Of a DNA stretch of 32,227 nucleotides, positions 1-9,239 are shown one piece after another. Made by a program: the position numbers and the translations under genes. This DNA comes from Candidatus Cryptobacteroides intestinipullorum (lineage in GTDB: Bacteria > Bacteroidota > Bacteroidia > Bacteroidales > UBA932), in contig DVIP01000170.1 in the NCBI GenBank assembly GCA_018711225.1, positions 1-32,227 on the forward strand, read 5' to 3'. The notes below the pieces were generated by a model. The model saw only the letters and a list, made by a program, of their open reading frames with translations, did no database searches and had not been told where the DNA came from. The stretch's first letter is position 1. The number at the start of each line of letters is the position of its first letter.

Positions 1-357
1 GTCGCTGTACCCGGTAATCGTCCCTTCCGGGAATGTCACGGTATATGTCTGTCCGGCGTCAAGACCCGACAGACTGACCGTCACTTCCGTCATATAGGCT
101 TCAATGCCGTCTATCACAGCATCATTGTCCACGGTTATCAGTTCCCGCTGAGCCGTCGGACACATTACGTTCCTGTCAAAAACCATCGTCAGGTCGATGG
201 CATCACCGACAATACCGGTCGCCCCGTCCTCCGGATCCGATGAGACCAGCACCGGAGCCTCCGTTTCTCCGCCTCTGGGATTTTCTTCCTCCGGCTGACA
301 CGAAGATACCGTCAAAGCGAGTAACATGATTGTCGCAAGACTGAAAAAATATTTCAT
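1..357 (-). CDS. Partial lipoprotein with N-terminal Ig-like (Big_5-like) domain; likely last visible gene of the PUL operon (C-terminus outside window)
   Basis: Not in the ORF track. Reading the minus strand from ATG at 357 gives 119 uninterrupted codons: MKYFFSLATIMLLALTVSSCQPEEENPRGGETEAPVLVSSDPEDGATGIVGDAIDLTMVFDRNV...GYSD. It has a lipobox (VSSC) and an Ig-like domain style common at the N-terminus of Bacteroidetes CAZymes. Confidence 0.8.
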   Translation of the reverse strand, partial: MKYFFSLATIMLLALTVSSCQPEEENPRGGETEAPVLVSSDPEDGATGIVGDAIDLTMVFDRNVMCPTAQRELITVDNDAVIDGIEAYMTEVTVSLSGLDAGQTYTVTFPEGTITGYSD

Positions 358-421
358 TTTCAAATACTTATAATTCAATACCATAAATCGCCGTTCCTGC
401 CGTCAACGTTCTGTTGTCAAC

Positions 422-450
422 GTTCTGCCGGATATGCTATCCGGCAGAAC
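422..450. other. Perfect 13-bp inverted repeat (GTTCTGCCGGATA-tgc-TATCCGGCAGAAC), intercistronic hairpin
   Basis: Arms 422-434 and 438-450 are exact reverse complements, between the stop of the 472-2829 gene and the start of the 1-357 gene. Confidence 0.85.
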
Positions 451-471
451 AATAAACAGTATCGGACAATT

Positions 472-2829
472 TTATTCCGTAAAATAAATTCTCGTGACTG
501 TGGCTTTCTGACCGCCGACAACCATCCCGGAGGTCTTGATTGTTTCCAAATCCGCGTCACTTATTTTGTATGATATTTCTCCCTCACCGGCAGTTACAGT
601 CACCGTACCATATGCCGGATCAGCATCTGTTATTGACGGTATTACCGGCCACCCGTCCGAGGCGAACATGATCTTGAGCTGAGCGTTGGTTTCATCCGCT
701 GCAGTCGTGTATGCTACATGCAATGTCGCTCCCGAAGACAGACTCTGGAAAACGCTTGTATTTGTTACCGACACAGAGGTTGACCAACCCGTACCGAGGT
801 CTGTATTGCCGCTCCACACTTCGGTTTCCGACCCGCTTCCGGACGGTTCTGTCCTTATGGTTATTTTGTAAAGGGTATAGTTGCAGCCGGTGATTATAAC
901 TCCGTTGGCAGCTATGATTTCATCCAGCATCGCCTGGGTCAGAGGAATTTCCACAACAGTCTGTCCTGCTGTCATTTCAACAAAAATCTTGTTGGTGAAA
1001 TCCGGCCAGCCATCGGCAGGTGACTTCAGATTGAACTGCCAGTAGTTTACTGAAGGATCCTGCTCAAGTTCGGCTACAAGCGTCACATTCCCTGCAGAAA
1101 GGTCTATCGAGTTCCAGTCGAATGCGCCGTACGCAAGATCCTTGCTCGATGCAGCCCAGTTTCCTGTAACAAGTTCTCCGGTCCAGATGACATGTTCCGT
1201 AACTGAATTCGATATGCAGTCTATGGTGTATTCGGTCACTCCATTCGAAGAAACAAGTCTGATTACGGTAGATGCGCCTGCCGACATCGGAAGAGAAATA
1301 TACAGGCTTCCGCTGCTGAGCAGATAATCGGTATCCGCACCGTTTACCTGTACTCCGGTAAGTACATCACCGTTTTCTACAGGGACCACAAGGACTGTTC
1401 CGGCATATATTTCCTCATCCTCGGAAGGAAGTTCCGCAATATAGCAGGCTTCAGGTTTGTCGATCTGAAGTTCCGGAGCCTCCATCGTGCCGCCGTTGGC
1501 AAGATTGAATGTAAGCGCTCCTGTAACTGCGGCAGTCGGTACCGTGACTGTTATGGTTTCTGCGGCAGTCTCGATGGCCACTGAGACATCTCCTCCGAAC
1601 ACTATGCCTGTCACGAGTTTCAGATTGTCTCCCGTAATGGTGAGTTCCGACCCTGCGGACACAGGATTGGGGTTATAAGTTATGTTGGCCGGTTTTACCA
1701 GCGTAAACTTTACGGTGGCAGTCTTGCTGTTCGCCATGGTCAAGGTGATGTCACCTTCCTGAGCCGTTTCAGGTACTGTAAATGTTATGGAACCTTCCGA
1801 CAGCTGCCATCCTTCCACCTCTCCCGAATTAGGAAGGGAAACAGATGTCACCAGGTCGAGATCCTTCCCTGAAACAGTCAGGTTATCACCGGGATTTACA
1901 GGAGTTTCAGGAGAAACTGCCAGTTCCGTCGGGATTACGGTTTCATAGTTGCCCGCAAGTATCTCGATTCCTGAAGCCGTCACCACATAGGCATCTCCGT
2001 CCTGTGCTTCAGCCGGGAGGACAAATGTAATGGAAGTATTCGCATCGTTCAGGTTCAGTTCCGTAACGAAAACTCCGCCAGGAAGATCTACCGATGTCAC
2101 CAGATTCAGATCCGTCCCCGTAATCGTAACGGTCTCCCCTGCTTTCCATCTGGATGCCGTCATATCGGTGACGGCAGGCAGTGCGACGGTGAGGCTTTCT
2201 TCCGAATAGATGACATTCGGGAAGAGTCCGTCATTTTCCGGGAGGGTCATATCGAGATCACCCAGGCCGATTTCACCTGTCTGCGCCTCTGCAGGCACCT
2301 TCACCTGTATTTCATAACGGTCATGCTTCACGAAGTCCTTTCCGGACACTATGACTTCTTCCGCAAACACCACCTCGTTGATAAGATTCAGATAGTCTCC
2401 CTTAATGGTGATGACGTCACCCGGCTTTACTGATGCCGGAGAGAATCCGTCCAATACTATAGGCTCGGAATAGGTAAGCTCCGTTTTGGTGACGATTTCC
2501 GTCCCGTCGTCAGCGACGAGTGTGAGCAGTCCCGGTTCCGGACCGTCTTTCGGGACGATGATACGGATTTCGCTCGGAACACCTGCCTGAACCACTTCTA
2601 TCTCAGTTACAGGGTCCACTCCCGGTATTACCACCGAGACAATCCTGTCCAGATTGCTCCCGAGGAAACGGAGTTCACCTCCCCGGGCTACGGGCTGAGG
2701 GCCGTATGCGCTCAGGGACACGGCGTCAGAGGTGTACTGGTCGGTGCTCAGTTCTTCAGGAGAGCATCCGGCGAATACCGTAAGGCACATTGCTGCCAGT
2801 GCCGAATATATATACCTTAATGTTTTCAT
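472..2829 (-). CDS. Multi-IPT/TIG-domain surface lipoprotein with two tandem C-terminal beta-sandwich (putative glycan-binding) modules
   Basis: Lipobox FAGC. Five repeats of the type 'GD.LTI.G..L.LVT.V.LP.G'. Two C-terminal modules start 'EHVIWTGELVTGNW' and 'TEVWSGNTDLGTGW'. Located downstream of susCD and a SusE-like gene. Confidence 0.8.
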   Translation of the reverse strand: MKTLRYIYSALAAMCLTVFAGCSPEELSTDQYTSDAVSLSAYGPQPVARGGELRFLGSNLDRIVSVVIPGVDPVTEIEVVQAGVPSEIRIIVPKDGPEPGLLTLVADDGTEIVTKTELTYSEPIVLDGFSPASVKPGDVITIKGDYLNLINEVVFAEEVIVSGKDFVKHDRYEIQVKVPAEAQTGEIGLGDLDMTLPENDGLFPNVIYSEESLTVALPAVTDMTASRWKAGETVTITGTDLNLVTSVDLPGGVFVTELNLNDANTSITFVLPAEAQDGDAYVVTASGIEILAGNYETVIPTELAVSPETPVNPGDNLTVSGKDLDLVTSVSLPNSGEVEGWQLSEGSITFTVPETAQEGDITLTMANSKTATVKFTLVKPANITYNPNPVSAGSELTITGDNLKLVTGIVFGGDVSVAIETAAETITVTVPTAAVTGALTFNLANGGTMEAPELQIDKPEACYIAELPSEDEEIYAGTVLVVPVENGDVLTGVQVNGADTDYLLSSGSLYISLPMSAGASTVIRLVSSNGVTEYTIDCISNSVTEHVIWTGELVTGNWAASSKDLAYGAFDWNSIDLSAGNVTLVAELEQDPSVNYWQFNLKSPADGWPDFTNKIFVEMTAGQTVVEIPLTQAMLDEIIAANGVIITGCNYTLYKITIRTEPSGSGSETEVWSGNTDLGTGWSTSVSVTNTSVFQSLSSGATLHVAYTTAADETNAQLKIMFASDGWPVIPSITDADPAYGTVTVTAGEGEISYKISDADLETIKTSGMVVGGQKATVTRIYFTE

Positions 2830-2840
2830 AACCTGTCATT

Positions 2841-4172
2841 TTATCTGTTTGGTACTGCCCTGATATTGTCTATCCTGATTATCGGGGTACACTCCGTTCC
2901 CGTGAGGCCGCCTCCCACCACGAATATGTTCAGGCTGGCGAAATCATCGGCAGACAGTGTTCCCGTAGCCTGTGCCCCGCTGAAGCCGTATGTGAAGTCA
3001 GAGAACGGAACGGTGACCGTTATCCATTCGTCACCGGTGTCGAAACTGCCTGTATCGGACCACGGGCGGTAGAATCCGCGAGGCAGGACATCATCCTGGA
3101 AGTAGGTATTGTTCGGGCCGGCCATGGTATTGCCGTAAATGTCGGTTCCGGCATTGCCGTAGGAAACCTTGTCCGTACCGGCGAAAATCAGCTGCATGGT
3201 ACCGGCGCTCCACGGGTTGGATGACGGTATGTACATTTCGAATTTCAGTGACATGTTCTCGAAATCCGAGAAATCCACCAGATCTGTCAGCCGCAGTCCG
3301 TCAGCAGGATAAGAGGTGGGAGTGCTCCAGTCACCCGGCCAGTATTCGAAAGCGAACTGCGAATCGTTCCAGCCTCCGTCGGCAGACATCGCAGTGCTGC
3401 CGTCTCCGAGCTGGACGTAGTTTCCGCGGATTCCTCCTTCGGAAGCGATTACCCTGTTATGCCAGCCGTGGTTCGAAAGCCCGGTGCCGCCCTCGTCGAA
3501 ATCGAAGAGATAGCCCCTGCTGTCGAGATAATGGAAATAACCCTGCTGCTCGCCGTAGACTGTGGTTACTGTGACAGGACCTTCTTCTGCTCCCTCAGGT
3601 ACCACAAAGGTGATTTCACTCATGGAGACGGACTGTATTTCAGTCACAGGCACGTCGCCGGAAAACATGATTTCAAGCGGTACGTTAGGGTCATCCACGA
3701 AATAGTTTCCGTACAACGTGGCCACACTCCCGGCTTCCGCGTATTCGCACGACATGGAGCTGACTGTCGGTCCCGGCACAATGACACTGAAATCGTATGT
3801 CACGGTGTCCCTGGCTGCGGTTATCATATACATCTTGTCTGACACCACTCCCGGAATAGTGCCCGGAACCGTCACTATGAGAGTATTGTCCGTCATGTAG
3901 CTTGTATTTAGGATAGCCTGCTGGTCATTGAACCAGAGCTGGTAAATGCTGCGCAGATTGTCGCCCACGAGACATATCTGGTTGTCCATATAGGCTCCCG
4001 TCAAGAGGGAGTCGGATGCGTCCACGTCCACCGGACGGACATAATAGACTGTCGGCACCCCGTCGGCAAGTTCGAACTTGCCGGGCGTCTCCTCGCAGGA
4101 AGTCATGGCGAATCCTGTCATGACAGCTGCAGCCGCCCCTATGTATTTGAAATATCGGTATATGTTTTTCAT
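2841..4172 (-). CDS. SusE-position surface glycan-binding protein (TIG domains plus SGBP-B-like C-terminal domain)
   Basis: Lipobox TSCEE, TIG-like repeats. C-terminal region 'YLFDFDEGGTGLSNHGWHNR...GFYRPWSDTG...IIRIDNIRAVPNR' resembles SGBP-B glycan-binding domains. Adjacent to susD. Confidence 0.8.
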   Translation of the reverse strand: MKNIYRYFKYIGAAAAVMTGFAMTSCEETPGKFELADGVPTVYYVRPVDVDASDSLLTGAYMDNQICLVGDNLRSIYQLWFNDQQAILNTSYMTDNTLIVTVPGTIPGVVSDKMYMITAARDTVTYDFSVIVPGPTVSSMSCEYAEAGSVATLYGNYFVDDPNVPLEIMFSGDVPVTEIQSVSMSEITFVVPEGAEEGPVTVTTVYGEQQGYFHYLDSRGYLFDFDEGGTGLSNHGWHNRVIASEGGIRGNYVQLGDGSTAMSADGGWNDSQFAFEYWPGDWSTPTSYPADGLRLTDLVDFSDFENMSLKFEMYIPSSNPWSAGTMQLIFAGTDKVSYGNAGTDIYGNTMAGPNNTYFQDDVLPRGFYRPWSDTGSFDTGDEWITVTVPFSDFTYGFSGAQATGTLSADDFASLNIFVVGGGLTGTECTPIIRIDNIRAVPNR

Positions 4173-4184
4173 TGTATTCTGCCG

Positions 4185-5927
4185 TTAAAAGTCATAACTG
4201 TATGTTGCCCTGATGTCTACTTCCCGAGCCGGTTCCATGAGATGAGGGTTGAATACCACATCCTCTGACGGGAAAGGAAGGGTGAAGCTGGATGCTGTCA
4301 CGTTAGGTGCCGGAGTATCCGAGTCATACCTCATGGTACTCTCGTCCACGGTCCAGTCACCGTTATTGTAATAGTTCTCGTAAAGTTCTCCGAGACCGTA
4401 CCATGAATTTCTCTTCTGGTTCCTGATTTCGTTTATGGCACCCTCCATGTCATAGTATGAGCGGCGAACGAAATCATACCAGCGGTCGCCCTCCAGTGCA
4501 AGTTCAAGCCGGCGCTCCTTCCAGACATCTTCCCAGGTCAGGACACCGGAAGTGTTTTCCGATGCACCTGCACGGCGGCGGACCCTGTTGTATGCCTCGA
4601 TGGCTGTCTCGTCGGATGTAGTCTGTGAAGGCCCCATCTTGGCCTCGGCATATATCAGAAGCACATCGGCGAAACGGAGAAGATGCGTTGCAAGCCCGGA
4701 AGCCATGTTGGATGCACTCGTACCGAGACCGGCCACATGGTCGGCCTGACGGCCGGTAAGGTGTTTCACGGCATTCGCTCCGGTAGGAGACTGGAACTGT
4801 CCGCTCGGACCGCCCTTGCCGTAGTCTTCCGAATCATAGATGAAACGCAGATAGTCGAAACCGCCCTTGTCAGTCCAGAAATAATCGTATGTGTCACCTG
4901 CCATCATCATGGTAGCCTTGCGGCGTGAATCCGCCTCTGAGACACGCTCGGCAGGATTCTGGAGAGGGTCCACACCGAAAGCCTCCTGAAGGTCCACTGA
5001 CGGTCCGCGCCATCCGCCCCAGCAGTTTTCCTCGAAATCGGAGAATCCCGTCAGAGCCAGATCAGGCTGGAGGCTGTTCTGCTGTGTCCACGGATTACGT
5101 CCGGCAGACCACTGCCATGATATGAGGCATTCCTGGTTGATATTGTTTGCCAGACGGAAGATATCAGAGTAGACAGGCATGAGGTCACGCCCTGAGTTCT
5201 GTATCACATCCCATGCGTAGGCGGCCGCCTTCGAGAGATCATCGGCGCTCAAAGTGCCTGAAAGCCCGGCCCTGGTCAGATACACCTTGGCGAGAAGGGC
5301 CTCGGCAGCATAGTAGTCTATTCGTCCGTCTGCATTGACACCTGAATGAGGAAGCAGCTCCATGGCCTTTTCGAGGGTCATAATGATGTACTCGTAGACA
5401 TTGGCACGGGTGACCTTGTACAGGTTGTTGTAGTCACCGGACACGATAAGGTCGGTATTGTTGTGAACGATAGGCACTTCGCCGAATGTACGCACCATGT
5501 AGAAGTATGCGAATGCCTTCCATGTCAGGGCCTCGCCGATACACTGGTTTTTCACTTCCTGTGAAGGTCCTTCGGAATTGAGGATATTGTCTATCACCGT
5601 ATTGGCATGGCCGTTCACAGACCAGAGGGAATAGGACATGTTCACCAGGTCCACATCCGTGCCGTTCACGGAAAGGTCCAGATACTGGCTTTCTCCCATA
5701 TAGAGATTTCCCGACATGACCTCGGCCACCCAGAGAAATGCCCTCTGGAAGTCGTACCACGGCGAATTGTACAGATAGTTCACTCCCTGGATGCACTGAT
5801 CGTCATTCTGGTAGAAATTCGATACATTGTAGGTATCTTCGGCAGGACGGTTCAGGAAATCGCTGCATGATGCGGCTCCTGTGAGAAGAACGCCTGCCAG
5901 TGCAATTTTTATGATATCGTATTTCAT
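4185..5927 (-). CDS. susD: SusD/RagB family nutrient-binding outer membrane lipoprotein
   Basis: Lipobox AASCSDFLNRPAEDTY; C-terminal 'VWKERRLELALEGDRWYDFVRRS' SusD signature; directly follows susC. Confidence 0.95.
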   Translation of the reverse strand: MKYDIIKIALAGVLLTGAASCSDFLNRPAEDTYNVSNFYQNDDQCIQGVNYLYNSPWYDFQRAFLWVAEVMSGNLYMGESQYLDLSVNGTDVDLVNMSYSLWSVNGHANTVIDNILNSEGPSQEVKNQCIGEALTWKAFAYFYMVRTFGEVPIVHNNTDLIVSGDYNNLYKVTRANVYEYIIMTLEKAMELLPHSGVNADGRIDYYAAEALLAKVYLTRAGLSGTLSADDLSKAAAYAWDVIQNSGRDLMPVYSDIFRLANNINQECLISWQWSAGRNPWTQQNSLQPDLALTGFSDFEENCWGGWRGPSVDLQEAFGVDPLQNPAERVSEADSRRKATMMMAGDTYDYFWTDKGGFDYLRFIYDSEDYGKGGPSGQFQSPTGANAVKHLTGRQADHVAGLGTSASNMASGLATHLLRFADVLLIYAEAKMGPSQTTSDETAIEAYNRVRRRAGASENTSGVLTWEDVWKERRLELALEGDRWYDFVRRSYYDMEGAINEIRNQKRNSWYGLGELYENYYNNGDWTVDESTMRYDSDTPAPNVTASSFTLPFPSEDVVFNPHLMEPAREVDIRATYSYDF

Positions 5928-5946
5928 TTTTATGCTCCTATTAAAA

Positions 5947-8900
5947 TTAGAATGTGATATTCAAACCTACAGAGTATGTTGTAGGGCTCGGGTAACGCCC
6001 GTTGTCCACGCCATACGTAAGTCCTGCCGAATCCTGAGTGCTCGCACCGATTTCCGGGTCATATCCCGAATAATTGGTGAAAGTATAGAGGTTCTGTATG
6101 TTGCAGTATATGCGGAGGTTCTCGATTCTGGCCTTGGACAGCCACTTCTTGGGGAAGGTGTAGCCCAGAGTGATGTTCTTGATACGGAGGTATGAACCGT
6201 CCTCGATGTATCTGTCGCTCATGCGGTCATTGTCGTTAGGGTCGTTGATTGACGCGCGAGGGGTCTTGGTACCGGAATTGGCTACCTTGACATTGGTGAT
6301 GTCATCATACCAGTTCGAGCCGTCCTCATATACCTTGTCGGCATCTATAGGCACGAGCTTCGCCCTGTCGGAAACGGAGTTGAGCTGGTTGGTCCATGCG
6401 CTGTTCATGTGCGTAAGGGTGATAGAATTGTAGTTCAGCACCTTGTTCCCGTAAGACCCGTTCAGGAATATGCTCAGGTCGAAATTCTTGTAATAGAAGC
6501 TGTTTGTCCATCCGAAGGTGAATACCGGAAGCGGAGAACCGAGGTTCACGCGGTCGTTCTCGTCGATGACTCCGTCACCTGCGTCCGCCACTCCGTCGCC
6601 GTCAGTATCAACGGTCAGCTGGTCCTTGTACTTGATATCGCCCACCCAGACGGTATTGGTTCTGTTGAACACCCCGTCGGCAGGATAGGATGACGGCTTC
6701 GGAGAGTTCTGGATATCTTCCAGAGACTCGTACACGCCTTCCACTTCATAGCCGTAGAAATTGTACAGGGATTCTCCTACCGTAGACATGGACACCACAT
6801 CGTTGTACTGTCCGTACCCTACCAGCGCGGCATTTTCCGTTCCGGAGAGGGAGAGAAGCTTGTTCTTGTTGAATGAAATCTGGAAATTGCTGTCCCATGA
6901 GAATTTGCCCTGGACAGGATGCGCGTCGAGGGTTATTTCAAGTCCCCTGTTCTCTATGCTGCCGTAGTTTCCCTTAGGTGCGGCAAGTACTGAGGATATG
7001 TTACCCTGCGTTCCCATGTAGGAAGGAAGCTGCATGGACATGAGCATGTCATCGGAACGTTTCAGATACGCATCCACGATAAGGTTCAGCCTGTCATCGA
7101 AGAATCCGAGGTCGAGACCGATGTTCCACTGTGACTGGGATTCCCATCTGATACCTGTATTAGGTATGTTGGACGGTCTGTAGCCCATTCCCAGGCCGGT
7201 AGGCATCCTGCTTATGGCAGAGCCCCATGCGTATGCGCCGATATTTGCGTTTCCTGTCTGTCCCCAGCCCACACGGAGTTTTCCGTTGCTGATGACATCC
7301 CTCACGCTCTCGAAGAATTTCTCGTTCGAGAATCTCCATGAAGCGGCTACGGAATGGAATCCAGCCCATCTGTTGTCGGGACCGAAGTTCGAGGAACCGT
7401 CATATCGGAAAGTATAGGTCAATAAGTAGCGGTCGTCATAGTTGTAGGTTTCACGTGTGAAGACGGACGCCATGGAAGAACTGCCGAATCCTGAAGATAT
7501 GACTGGAGTACCTGTTCCGAGAGCCGGATTGTGCACGGCATCGGAAGGAAGGCCGTTGTTGAACACGCTGGCGTTTTCATAACGGGATTCCCACATTTCA
7601 TGTCCGACCATCGCAGTCAGGCTGTGTTTTCCCCATGTATTGGAATAAGTGAGGTAATTTTTCAGCTGCCAGAACGTATTCTTGTTGTTCTGTATGCTGC
7701 TCTCGTTCGTCTCTCTGGTCCAGTTTCCGAAGTCGAGCATCGGCTTGTAGCGTTCAGCCTTGCTCCAGCCCAGATCAAAACCGAGTTCGGTATGCCATAC
7801 GAGGTGCTTTACCGGGGTGATGTCGGCGAAAATGCTTCCGGTAAGTTTCTGGCGGTTCAGCAGAATGTCATCCTCCATGGCTATTCCGATAGGGTTCGGA
7901 TTCGTGTTGTGCTCATCCACTATGGAGGCGTAGTTCCCGTCGAGATCATAGATAGGGATGTCCGGGCGTGTCGTAAGGGAGTAATAGATAAGTCCGGAAT
8001 TGGAATCGGCCAGTTTCAGGTCATCATTCGTGGTGGCGAATGTGACGTTCAGTCCGAGCTTTATCCATTTCTTGAGCTGGGCGTCGAGGTTCGTACGCAC
8101 ACTGAAACGGTCGAAGTTGCTGCCGATGATGGTTCCCTGCTGGTCCATGTAGGAACCGGACACATAATACTGCACCTTGTCCGTACCTCCGGATACTGAA
8201 ACCTGATGCTGGTGCTGGTAGGCCGTGCGGAAAATGGCATCCTGCCAGTTCGTGCCCTCTCCGAGAATGGACGGGTCCGAATAAATTTCGCTCGGGTCGG
8301 ACATCTCGCCCACTACGGCGAGGTCATTGTAGAACTCGGCGAACTCCCTGAGATTCATCATATCCAGACGCTTGTTCTGCTGCGAAACGGCGAACATTCC
8401 GTCATACGAAATCTTGGCTTCTCCGGCCTTTCCCCTCTTGGTGGTGATAAGAACCACTCCGTTCGCACCCTGGGCGCCGTAAATCGCTGTAGCCGACGCA
8501 TCCTTCAGGATTTCCATGCTCACGATATCGGCAGGGTTGATGGTAGACAGAGGCGATATGGTGGAAACCTTTCCGTTTCCCAAAGCGTCAGAGAGACCGA
8601 AATCCGCTCCGGATGAGCCTCCGCCCTGTACGATGACACCGTCTATCACATAGAGAGGTTCGGCATTGGCATTGATGGTAGCCTGGCCGCGGACACGGAT
8701 TGAAGATGAAGAACCCGGGGCACCGGATGTCGTCACTGCCGATACACCGGCCGCCCTTCCCTGGAGGGACTGGTCCAGCGATGATATGACCGAGCCTTTG
8801 AGAGCTTCTTCATTCACGGACACCGAAGCTCCGGAAAGGTCGCTCCTTTTCATCGTACCGTAACCTACGACTACCACTTCGTCAAGGAGTTCAGTATCCT

Positions 8901-9192
8901 GCGCGAGTGTGATGTTGTATACGGTCTGCGTCCCGGTGACCTGTATCTGGACAGTCTTGAATCCGATAGAAGACACATCCACAACGGAGCCCGCGCCCAC
9001 TTCCAGAATGTAGTTTCCATCAAGATCCGCAATGGCACCGTTCTGGGTACCGCTTTCTATGACACTTGCTCCGATCACCGGCTCGCCGGCTTCATCCAGG
9101 ATCTTGCCGGTAATCGTGACCTTCTGTCCCTGGGCCGACAGCGCAAGACAGAAAAAGAGCAATGCCACACTGACAATCAATTTACTCTTCAT
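5947..9192 (-). CDS. susC: SusC/RagA family TonB-dependent outer membrane transporter
   Basis: Signal peptide, carboxypeptidase-regulatory-like domain 'VTGKILDEAGEPVIGASVI', 'VVVGYGTMKRSDLSGA', plug 'ASATAIYGAQGANGVVLITTKRGK', C-terminal beta-barrel ending in F. Confidence 0.97.
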   Translation of the reverse strand: MKSKLIVSVALLFFCLALSAQGQKVTITGKILDEAGEPVIGASVIESGTQNGAIADLDGNYILEVGAGSVVDVSSIGFKTVQIQVTGTQTVYNITLAQDTELLDEVVVVGYGTMKRSDLSGASVSVNEEALKGSVISSLDQSLQGRAAGVSAVTTSGAPGSSSSIRVRGQATINANAEPLYVIDGVIVQGGGSSGADFGLSDALGNGKVSTISPLSTINPADIVSMEILKDASATAIYGAQGANGVVLITTKRGKAGEAKISYDGMFAVSQQNKRLDMMNLREFAEFYNDLAVVGEMSDPSEIYSDPSILGEGTNWQDAIFRTAYQHQHQVSVSGGTDKVQYYVSGSYMDQQGTIIGSNFDRFSVRTNLDAQLKKWIKLGLNVTFATTNDDLKLADSNSGLIYYSLTTRPDIPIYDLDGNYASIVDEHNTNPNPIGIAMEDDILLNRQKLTGSIFADITPVKHLVWHTELGFDLGWSKAERYKPMLDFGNWTRETNESSIQNNKNTFWQLKNYLTYSNTWGKHSLTAMVGHEMWESRYENASVFNNGLPSDAVHNPALGTGTPVISSGFGSSSMASVFTRETYNYDDRYLLTYTFRYDGSSNFGPDNRWAGFHSVAASWRFSNEKFFESVRDVISNGKLRVGWGQTGNANIGAYAWGSAISRMPTGLGMGYRPSNIPNTGIRWESQSQWNIGLDLGFFDDRLNLIVDAYLKRSDDMLMSMQLPSYMGTQGNISSVLAAPKGNYGSIENRGLEITLDAHPVQGKFSWDSNFQISFNKNKLLSLSGTENAALVGYGQYNDVVSMSTVGESLYNFYGYEVEGVYESLEDIQNSPKPSSYPADGVFNRTNTVWVGDIKYKDQLTVDTDGDGVADAGDGVIDENDRVNLGSPLPVFTFGWTNSFYYKNFDLSIFLNGSYGNKVLNYNSITLTHMNSAWTNQLNSVSDRAKLVPIDADKVYEDGSNWYDDITNVKVANSGTKTPRASINDPNDNDRMSDRYIEDGSYLRIKNITLGYTFPKKWLSKARIENLRIYCNIQNLYTFTNYSGYDPEIGASTQDSAGLTYGVDNGRYPSPTTYSVGLNITF

Positions 9193-9239
9193 GGTTATTG
9201 TTTTTATTGTTAATAATTAAGATAAATCCGTTGCAGATA

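Noticed and set aside
7531-8199. 222-aa plus-strand ORF
   Set aside because: Antisense to susC with no recognisable motifs; treated as a shadow ORF. The same applies to 14553-15323 (antisense to the GNAT gene) and 17536-18177 (antisense to the nitroreductase).
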